Source: Vairimorpha apis BRL 01 (taxonomy: Eukaryota > Microsporidia > Nosematidae). From it: a DNA stretch of 26,370 bases. Of the stretch, positions 20,409 to 26,370 are shown one piece after another (the stretch's first letter is position 1; every line of letters begins with the position of its first letter). A program made the position numbers and the translations under genes. The notes under the pieces were generated by a model that was given only the letters and a program-made list of their open reading frames with translations, did no database searches and was not told the DNA's origin. Location of the stretch: NCBI GenBank assembly GCA_000447185.1, contig KE647132.1, positions 1 through 26,370 of the forward strand. Direction: 5' to 3'.

Positions 20409-20450
20409 AGAGGTGTAACTGAATTTTAACAAAAATAACTACATAATACA
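20409..20450 (+). repeat. dispersed short repeat, copy 2
   Basis: Related to 16987-17030. It lies about 460 bp upstream of retrotransposon copies D and E on the same strand, which would fit a mobile-element origin, but no coding homology was seen. Confidence 0.3.
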
Positions 20451-20911
20451 AAGATTTCAACAAATAAATTTATTGTTTATGAAATCAGTATTAAAAAAAA
20501 AATTAGAAAATAATTATAAAAATAATAAAAATAAAAAGAAATCAAATTTTTTAAATTTGATTAAACATATCAAAATTTTTAATGTTTTAAACTAGTAAGT
20601 CTTATTATATTTTATCTTCAACAATCCTTCATTTTACAAATATATATTGATATTAATAAACAGTCATATGTAAACAAAAAATATAATTTATCATAAAATT
20701 CTTAATTTTTTAAAGTAATAATACTAAATATTTAATTGTCTAAAAAAATATGCTGAAATATTTTAATTATAATATTTTTTAACAAGTTTACAATATTAAA
20801 TTTTGTTTTTAATATTTCATAAATTTGCATAAGAATTTTTAAAATATAGCAATTAAAAAATAAAAATATTATGTTATTATAATGTTTAATTATTAATATT
20901 AAGATAAGACT

Positions 20912-21058
20912 AACATAGATGGTAAAGTCACTAAATACCACGCAAAATACAGAAAGGCGCTAGAACTCTCAGACCGAATCGAAACATATATCCACTAAGT
21001 AATTTTTAAGAAAACTTTAGAGAGTGTGTCGACGGTGTACAGAATAGGAGCGACTTAA
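20912..21058 (+). pseudogene. decayed RLE retrotransposon C-terminus (copy D)
   Basis: Frame from 20912: NIDGKVTKYHAKYRKALEL, then SDRIETYIH-stop-VIFKKTLESVST and VYRIGAT before a second stop. It matches VTKYHSKYRREFDIDNRIIA and ESISFEYRQG of copy A residue for residue, so the internal TAA (20996-20998) is a real break in a once-coding segment. The upstream KPD part is missing. GC-richer sequence continues to about 21140. Confidence 0.6.
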
Positions 21059-21194
21059 TATTAGCATAGAACGAGAGGAACGAAAACTTACATACTAAGT
21101 GAACTCGTTTGATACGGAAGCGAAAAATAATAGAATAGTGAAATTATTCCTTTTTTAAAAAGTATATCTAAAAATATATGTTAAGATAAGGTAT

Positions 21195-21475
21195 AATAAA
21201 CCTGATATACTTATTAGTATAAGCAAATTACTTACTGTGGAAATAAAAGTTACCTCACTTGACAACTTAAAACAATTCGTGTCAGAAAAACTCAGGAAAT
21301 ATGATTAACTTGCAAATGATTAGACATGTTACATAAATGTAAGATAAAAATAATACCATATGTGATAACATAAGATATATGATGTGTAAACATCACCTAA
21401 ACACAGAAATGAACTTGATATCACCATCAGAATTAAATCTTACATTCAATTTATAACCTTAAAAATACTTTTATG
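21195..21475 (+). pseudogene. decayed RLE retrotransposon C-terminus (copy E), with the KPD motif
   Basis: Starts NKPDILIS, then TVEIKVTSLDNLKQFVSEKL, giving the PD...E-x-K core of the RLE nuclease better than copy A does (VEIKV against IEVGI). It continues RKYD-stop-LAND, LHKCKIKIIPYVIT and, after a frame change, KHRNELDITIRIKSYIQFIT and LKIL. Several stops and at least one frameshift are present. It lies about 135 bp after copy D on the same strand and overlaps it in content, so these are two insertions or a tandem duplicate, not one element cut in two. Confidence 0.62.
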
Positions 21476-21658
21476 TATATTTAAATGAAGTAAATTAAAG
21501 GATGAGGAATAGCAGATACATACAAGACAGATCAGCAAACGAATGTTTGTCCAAAACTAAAACTATCATAAACAAAAGAGATTAAAATAAACAATTTAAT
21601 AAACTAAAATGTATTTAAATAAACAAGTTAAAAATTATTATTTTATAAAATGATTTTT

Positions 21659-21703
21659 AAGTTAGTTGACAAAATTTAGAAATAAAAAATAATCAACTAA
21701 CTT
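21659..21703. repeat. perfect 11-bp inverted repeat (hairpin)
   Basis: AAGTTAGTTGA (21659-21669) and TCAACTAACTT (21693-21703) are exact reverse complements around a 23-base A-rich loop. The stem is of mixed composition, so it is unlikely to be a chance product of AT-richness. It lies about 180 bases downstream of retrotransposon copy E. Possible MITE core, structured RNA or terminator-like signal. Confidence 0.65.
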
Positions 21704-22203
21704 TTATAATTTATCATATACATAAAAACATATTGGCTACTTAAAAATATCACTATCTTGATATCAAATATAAAAATCATTTGTTTTATCAATATTTTGT
21801 ACAAATAAATTTTTTATTAAAAAATTATTGAATTATATATAGGTATAAGTATATGACTAAATAAATTCTATAAATCATAAATGAATTTAGTATGTATGTT
21901 TTATTATTTAGAAAAATAATAATTTGTTAATTTAATATTTTAAACAATTTTAATTGTAAATTTTCTTTCATTATTATTTTATTAAGACACATATTTAAAT
22001 TCTATAAATGGTTACAAAAAATATATAGATGGTTATTTTTTACAATATTAAAAGATAATTTATGTTTTATTTTTTTTAAATATCAAGTATCTTTGTAACT
22101 ATTCAATTTTTTTTACTTATAATATTAATAAAATTTTATGTTGATTTTTAATTATTTTCTTATATAAATAAAATTTCTTTAATTTACACTTAAAAATTAT
22201 TTA

Positions 22204-22385
22204 TTTTTATATTTACATTATTATTTATTTTTTTATTTTCAACAATTCTAACACAACATTATTTTAAAAAAACTCAAATTTAAAATAATAATATTTTTAT
22301 AGTTACATTATCATTTATTTTTATTTTTTAACAATTCTAACACAACATTATTTTAAAAAAAATTAAATTTAAAATTATAATATTT
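22204..22385 (+). repeat. tandem repeat, two units of ~89 bp
   Basis: AACAATTCTAACACAACATT occurs at 22241 and again at 22330, each followed by ATTTTAAAAAAA and an AAATTTAAAAT-like stretch, and each preceded by TTACATTATCATTTATTT-like sequence. Non-coding, with few G on the plus strand. Confidence 0.7.
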
Positions 22386-22855
22386 TATTTTACTAAAATT
22401 TGTTTACTTTTTTCTTAACCTAAAATAAATTAATTACTTTAATTTATCATAAACAAACCTTAAAATAAATTAAAAACAAACAATCATATGTCAATATATT
22501 TAAAAATAAAATAAACATACATTTTTTATCTAATTTTTTTTATTTGTTAAAATATTTTATTTATTGATACTGTTTAAAAAATAATTTTATTATTAACGAT
22601 TATAAATATAAATTTATCAATTTTATTTTCTTATACTAGAGAAATAAAAATTTAAATTTGAATATCAAAATATAAAAAGGTTGTTAATTAATTAAAAATT
22701 TTAATTTTAACATATTAAAAATAAGATATTTAAATAAATAAAATTTGTTTAAATTTAAACTTTATAGCAATTTCAATAATTTTATAAAACACACAAATTA
22801 AAAAGTATAATTATTAAAAAATAAATATTTTATTTAATTTAAATTTTATCATTCA

Positions 22856-23075
22856 TCCAATTACAAATAAATTATTTAACTTATTAAATTAAAAAAGTAA
22901 ACTTAAATATAAACAAACATTTATTCAATTATACCAAAATACTTCTTTTCCAATTACAAATAAATTATTTCTTTTCTAATTACAATAAACTATTTAACCT
23001 ATTAATTAAAAAAGTAAATCTAAAATATAAACAAACATTTATCCAATTATAACAAAATATTTCTTTTCCAATTAC
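22856..23075 (+). repeat. imperfect tandem repeat, units of ~90-115 bp
   Basis: CCAATTACAAATAAATTATT recurs near 22858 and 22950. Both are followed by ATTAAAAAAGTAAA and ATAAACAAACATTTAT, then CCAATTATA or CAATTATA and CAAAATA-TTCTTTTCC. Shorter partial units (TTTCCAATTACAATAAA, CATCCAATTAA) continue to about 23130. It lies directly upstream of the myosin gene. Confidence 0.6.
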
Positions 23076-23228
23076 AATAAAACATTTTCCATCCAATTAA
23101 AATTTAACCAATAAAAATAAAAAACATTTCATCCAATTAATTAAAAAAAACATTAATCAAATCAAAAAAAACAAACAATAAATCCATTAAAAACATTAAT
23201 CCAATCAAAAATTAAAAAATTAAAATTT

Positions 23229-23232
23229 CCCC
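23229..23232 (+). promoter_or_regulatory. CCC-type start signal of the myosin gene
   Basis: CCCC in TTTCCCCTTTTT, 7 bases before the ATG at 23240, and very similar to the TTACCCCTTTC of the cyclophilin gene. It supports 23240 as the start over the next methionine (M16). Confidence 0.65.
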
Positions 23233-23239
23233 TTTTTAA

Positions 23240-25180
23240 ATGATAAGTTCCTATTTATATAACAATCTAAAAATCTATAAATTAATGAAACATAAAGACA
23301 CAGACGATCTATGTACAATAGAAGATGTACAAGAAGATACTTTTGTAGATATACTTTACGATAGATTTATTAATAAGTGTACATATACTCATGCTGGTGC
23401 TATTTTGATTTCTGTTAATCCGTATACATATGAATGTAACGGTAAATTAAAATTTGGAAATGGATGTGAAAAGGATTTGGATTATGAAGGAAATATTTTA
23501 GATAAATATGAAGAAATAAAATATGAGTATAATAATGAAAAAGAGAAAGATTTTAAATGTAATATTAACAAAGAGAAAGATTTTAAATGTGATATAAACG
23601 AAGAGAATGATAATGAATACAATAATTATTGTAATAATGAATACACTAGTAACAATAACTTCAACAATAACAATAATAATAATGAATACAATAATAATAA
23701 TAACACCACTAATCAATTTATTAACACATATAATAACAATAACACCACTTCTAAATTCAATAATGAATACAAAACAACACAAATTAATTATCAAACAAAC
23801 ATTTCTCTATTAAACACACTAGCAGACGATTCACTTTCATCAAAAACACCAACAACAATAATAATAAGCGGTGAAAGTGGTTCAGGAAAAACAGAAAACA
23901 CAAAACACCTTCTAAATTATTTAATAACAAAAACCAATACAACTTACCAAATTTCTGAATATTTATATTCACTTAATGTTGTACTCGAATGTATGGGAAA
24001 TGCACGTACAGTACTTAATGATAATAGTAGTCGTGTTGGTAAAATGATACGGTTATGTATTGATGACGAGATAGTTTCTATTAAAGTTGAGACTTATTTA
24101 TTGGAACAGTTTCGTGTTAGTCAACAGGATAAGTGTGAGTACAATTTTCATGTTTTTTATATTTTTGTTGAGTGGTCAATTAGTGAAGGAAAGGTTTTTA
24201 ATAATGAAGATGTTATAAATGATAAAGAAATTATTAATGAAGAGAATATTAATAATGAAAAGTTTTTATATGAAGAGAATATTAACAATGAGAGTTTTAA
24301 TGATAAGTATAATATGTGTGAAGAGAAAATTAATGAGGATAATGTAAAGAAAAATATTATTGTTAACAGTGAAAATAATACAAACAAAAATATTGTTAAC
24401 AATGAAAATAATACAAATAAAAATATTATTTTTACCAATGAAAATAATACAAAGAAAAATATTATCAACAATGAAAATTATACAAACAAAAATATTTATA
24501 ATGAAAATATTTATGAAGAATTTATCAATGACAAAGTCACACGCAATTATCAAATCAATAAAGAACATCAAAAAAACACTTCACTCCTACAAAACAACGA
24601 CTTCTTCACAAACACAAAAAACCCAAAATTTAATTTCACCTGGCACCAATTCGAAAAAGCTCTAAAATTTCTAAAAATAAACTCAACAAATTATATAAAA
24701 GATATTTTGTTATCAATAATACTCCTAGGAAAAATAAAAGATAACCAATCAATTTATATTAAACAAGTTGAACATAAATTAAAAATTAATTTATATGACA
24801 TATTATTTAAAAAGGAACTTAAAGTTAAAGATGAAGTAATTGTTATTGATAATAGTGTTAATGAGTTTATTAGTGTACGGGATGGTTTAGCTAGACAGTT
24901 GTATTGTCAGTTATTTGAGTTTATAGTTAGACGGATTAATAAGTGTGGTAGTAGTAAAGGGATTGGTAAAGAAGGAATTAGTAAATGTACTTTAAATGAA
25001 GAAAATGAAGAAATTGATATTTGTAATAAAGTAAATATTAATAAAAGTAGTAAAAATAAAGATAATGATATATGTAGTAATAAAGAAAATTTTAATAAAA
25101 GTAGTAAAGTAAATATTAGTAATGAAGATAATGATATATGTAGTGATAAAGAAATAATAAAGACACCACCACAAACATAA
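23240..25180 (+). CDS. myosin heavy chain motor domain, N-terminal two thirds, with low-complexity inserts
   Basis: 646 codons, ending at a premature TAA. Myosins are actin-dependent ATPase motors. Motifs in order: DDLCTIEDVQED and AGAILISVNPYTY (residues about 22-64); P-loop GESGSGKT (211-218); ECMGNARTVLNDNSSRVGKM with switch I (about 250-269); YLLEQFRV...CEYNFHVFY (about 287-309); and LARQLYCQLFEFIVRRIN. A first Asn/Lys/Glu-rich insert (about 66-190) replaces the usual link between VNPY and the P-loop. A second (about 320-465) contains a 12-13-residue NNENNTNKNI-type repeat. A third begins after RRINKCG. The frame is lost near 25150-25178; switch II follows in another frame. There is no N-terminal SH3-like domain. 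The CCCC signal supports the start. The class (II or V-like) cannot be told without the tail. Either a functional gene in an error-prone assembly, or a young pseudogene. Confidence 0.85.
   Translation: MISSYLYNNLKIYKLMKHKDTDDLCTIEDVQEDTFVDILYDRFINKCTYTHAGAILISVNPYTYECNGKLKFGNGCEKDLDYEGNILDKYEEIKYEYNNEKEKDFKCNINKEKDFKCDINEENDNEYNNYCNNEYTSNNNFNNNNNNNEYNNNNNTTNQFINTYNNNNTTSKFNNEYKTTQINYQTNISLLNTLADDSLSSKTPTTIIISGESGSGKTENTKHLLNYLITKTNTTYQISEYLYSLNVVLECMGNARTVLNDNSSRVGKMIRLCIDDEIVSIKVETYLLEQFRVSQQDKCEYNFHVFYIFVEWSISEGKVFNNEDVINDKEIINEENINNEKFLYEENINNESFNDKYNMCEEKINEDNVKKNIIVNSENNTNKNIVNNENNTNKNIIFTNENNTKKNIINNENYTNKNIYNENIYEEFINDKVTRNYQINKEHQKNTSLLQNNDFFTNTKNPKFNFTWHQFEKALKFLKINSTNYIKDILLSIILLGKIKDNQSIYIKQVEHKLKINLYDILFKKELKVKDEVIVIDNSVNEFISVRDGLARQLYCQLFEFIVRRINKCGSSKGIGKEGISKCTLNEENEEIDICNKVNINKSSKNKDNDICSNKENFNKSSKVNISNEDNDICSDKEIIKTPPQT
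24363..24515 (+). repeat. coding tandem repeat in the second myosin insert
   Basis: About four units of 36-42 bp of the type AATGAAAATAATACAAAYAA followed by AAATATT, coding NENNTNKNI with variants (SENNTNKNI, NENNTKKNI, NENYTNKNI). In frame with the motor domain. Confidence 0.75.
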
Positions 25181-25457
25181 AAACATAATAAATTCAGAAC
25201 ACAAAAACCCACACACCAAAAAACACATCAACATTTTAGACATCTTCGGCTTCGAATCAACACCCAAAAATTCACTAGACCAATTATTAATAAACTACGC
25301 CAACGAGAAACTCCAACACAACTTTATCCAAACTCAATTCTCTCTAAAACAACAAGAATATAACAACGAATTTTTAGATTACAAATTTATTAATTACAAA
25401 TCCAACCAAAATTTATTAACTTCAATTGAAGAAATCTAGGATTATTTGATTTAATAA
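25181..25457 (+). pseudogene. myosin motor segment with switch II, out of frame with the preceding part
   Basis: In the frame of the following part (frame of 25239), it encodes HINILDIFGFES (switch II DIFGFE at 25239-25256), then LLINYANEKLQHNFIQTQFS and LKQQEYNNE, the standard myosin order. It then hits TAG at 25436-25438, while the next frame reads LGLFDLINEES across about 25437-25470. Two compensating single-base changes, a missing A near 25430-25436 and an extra T near 25468, would restore myosin sequence. So this short stretch, absent from a simple open-frame reading, holds the essential switch II of the ATPase. Confidence 0.75.
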
Positions 25458-26351
25458 ATGAAGAAAGTTTTTAGTAAAACAGGAAATTTATCTAATTTAA
25501 TTAATAAAATACGAAAATATATTAAATATGGAATTGATGTTAAGAATGATGAAGATGTTGTTGTTAAACATTATGTACGTGATGTTGTGTATTGTTTGGA
25601 TGGGTTTATAGGGAAGAATAGGTGTAATTGTAGGGAGTTTGTTCAATTGGTTTTTGATGAGGATGAGTGTAGTGATAAATGTAATGATAAATGTAATGTG
25701 GAGTGTAATGATAAATGTAGTGATAAATGTAATGATAAATGTTGTGTAAATAGTTGTAACAAATGTATAGAAAGAGAATATATATGTAATTATAAATATG
25801 ATAATGATAAATATACAGAAAGAGAATATGTTTGTTATGATAATAATAATAATATAAACAACAATTCACTTAACACATACAAAAATAAAGAAATTAAAGT
25901 AAACAAACTAAAAGAAAAATTTAATCAACTACATGATAAATTAAAAACCGAAAATATACACTACTCAACCAACACCAAATCCAACAATAACCTACAATTA
26001 AATAACAACCTATCTAATACCAACTCGATTAACAATAACCAATTATCTAATACCAACAACAAATCAAACAATAACCAACTTTTAAATACCAACCAACTAT
26101 TAAATACCAACTCATTTAACTTAAACAACAAAAAAACAACAATAACAACTTTCAAAGAAAATATTACTTCACTTCTAGAATCAATAAACAAAACCACAGT
26201 AAAATATATAAGATGTATAAAACCCAATACACAAAAAAACACCACATTTAATCACAATATTGTTCATAACCAACTTGCAAATACAGGAATATTAGAATTA
26301 ATAAAAATTAATAAACAAATTTACAAGTACGAAATACTTAAACAAGATTGA
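25458..26351 (+). CDS. myosin motor domain, C-terminal part (loop 2 to converter), broken
   Basis: 297 codons continuing the motor: VVVKHYVRDVVYCLDGFIGK (about 34-53, the 'VkHYAGdV.Y...gFleKN' region), loop 2, then TTITTFKENITSLLESINKT and KYIRCIKPN (IRCIKPN at 251-257, actin-binding cleft) and HNQLANTGILELIKINKQ. Loop 2 is greatly enlarged. It has eight cysteines, the first seven spaced four residues apart (71-95, then 96), encoded by a 12-bp DNA repeat, then an Asn-rich stretch with NNNQL/NTN repeats. Near 26318 the frame changes again: another frame reads FTSTKYLNKIEVSY, and the third KYPIFK at the window edge, both plausible for the segment after 'i.r.gy'. The ATG at 25458 is internal to the domain and probably not a real start. 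The converter, neck and tail lie beyond the window. Confidence 0.8.
   Translation: MKKVFSKTGNLSNLINKIRKYIKYGIDVKNDEDVVVKHYVRDVVYCLDGFIGKNRCNCREFVQLVFDEDECSDKCNDKCNVECNDKCSDKCNDKCCVNSCNKCIEREYICNYKYDNDKYTEREYVCYDNNNNINNNSLNTYKNKEIKVNKLKEKFNQLHDKLKTENIHYSTNTKSNNNLQLNNNLSNTNSINNNQLSNTNNKSNNNQLLNTNQLLNTNSFNLNNKKTTITTFKENITSLLESINKTTVKYIRCIKPNTQKNTTFNHNIVHNQLANTGILELIKINKQIYKYEILKQD
25668..25745 (+). repeat. 12-bp coding tandem repeat (Cys-Asn/Ser-Asp-Lys)
   Basis: TGTAATGATAAA and close variants (TGTAGTGATAAA, TGTAATGTGGAG) follow one another in frame, coding C-N/S-D-K units in myosin loop 2. The period is a multiple of three, so copy number can change without frame loss. Confidence 0.8.
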
Positions 26352-26370
26352 AGTATCCTATATTTAAAGA

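Larger units (their letters stand above)
18532..20911. other. long AT-rich spacer with tandem and inverted repeats
   Basis: No supported gene in about 2.4 kb. It contains an inverted repeat (19361-19427), a 78-bp tandem repeat (19653-19885) and the second copy of a dispersed repeat (20409-20450). Short minus-strand frames near 20732-20941 have only Ile/Leu/Phe/Asn-rich content typical of AT-rich spacer. Confidence 0.5.
21476..23239. other. AT-rich spacer, G-poor towards its right end
   Basis: The first 130 bases may be the tail of retrotransposon copy E. A perfect 11-bp inverted repeat is at 21659-21703. Two tandem repeats lie at 22204-22385 and about 22856-23075. From about 22200 to the myosin start the plus strand has very few G but many C, the reverse of the first part of the gene. 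No gene recognised. Confidence 0.55.

Noticed and set aside
20732..20941. 69-codon minus-strand frame
   Set aside because: Almost only Ile, Leu, Phe, Asn and Lys, as any AT-rich spacer would give; its start overlaps retrotransposon copy D on the other strand.
24157..24571. Minus-strand hydrophobic frames opposite the myosin insert
   Set aside because: Antisense of Asn/Glu/Lys repeats yields Ile/Phe/Leu-rich frames that imitate membrane proteins.
25606..25869. Tyr/His-rich minus-strand frame opposite the Cys repeat
   Set aside because: Antisense of the 12-bp repeat in the myosin gene; no independent support.

Overview
The window looks like nuclear DNA of a microsporidian: extremely AT-rich, with short intron-less genes scattered between long AT-rich gaps. 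Three genes have a CCC-type start signal just before their ATG: cyclophilin (TTACCCCTTTC), myosin (TTTCCCCTTTTT) and an acyltransferase-like gene (CCC on the minus strand). A Ser/His-rich protein with a ricin-B-like N-terminus resembles microsporidian spore-wall or polar-tube proteins. The species cannot be named from the sequence.

Layout. 1-1.5 kb: two decayed C-termini of a non-LTR retrotransposon with an R2-type restriction-like endonuclease (RLE), on opposite strands. 2.6-2.9 kb: glutaredoxin with a single-cysteine active site. 4.0-6.5 kb: 832-residue lectin-like His/Ser-rich protein. 7.3-8.2 kb: polytopic membrane protein of unknown family. 8.7-11.6 kb: an imperfect direct duplication, about 1.58 kb from copy to copy, carrying broken copies of a gene that looks like the C-terminal half of a ubiquitin-specific protease. 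The copies are separated by a 20-N assembly gap and a third RLE fragment. 12.6-13.1 kb: intact cyclophilin. 13.2-13.8 kb (minus): LOA1/Vps66-like acyltransferase with a frameshift and without the motif-I histidine. 14.45-14.96 kb (minus): unknown Lys/Glu-rich protein with a frameshift. 17.4-18.5 kb (minus): Cys-rich protein with a hydrophobic tail and two frameshifts. 20.9-21.5 kb: two more RLE remnants. 23.2 kb to the end: a myosin motor domain bloated by Asn-, Lys- and Cys-rich insertions, broken by several frameshifts and running off the window. The rest is AT-rich spacer with simple, tandem and inverted repeats.

Two features cut across the window. First, the frameshifts in the acyltransferase-like, Lys/Glu-rich and Cys-rich genes, and one of those in the myosin gene, can all be explained by one base missing from an A/T run. 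That points either to homopolymer error in the assembly or to real slippage or gene decay. Second, the sense strand of the myosin gene alternates between G-rich/C-poor and C-rich/G-poor blocks of a few hundred bases, and codon choice follows the blocks.

No operon or shared pathway is apparent. The genes are a typical mixture of housekeeping (cyclophilin, glutaredoxin, acyltransferase, myosin) and lineage-specific surface or membrane proteins. No tRNA, rRNA or CRISPR array was recognised.
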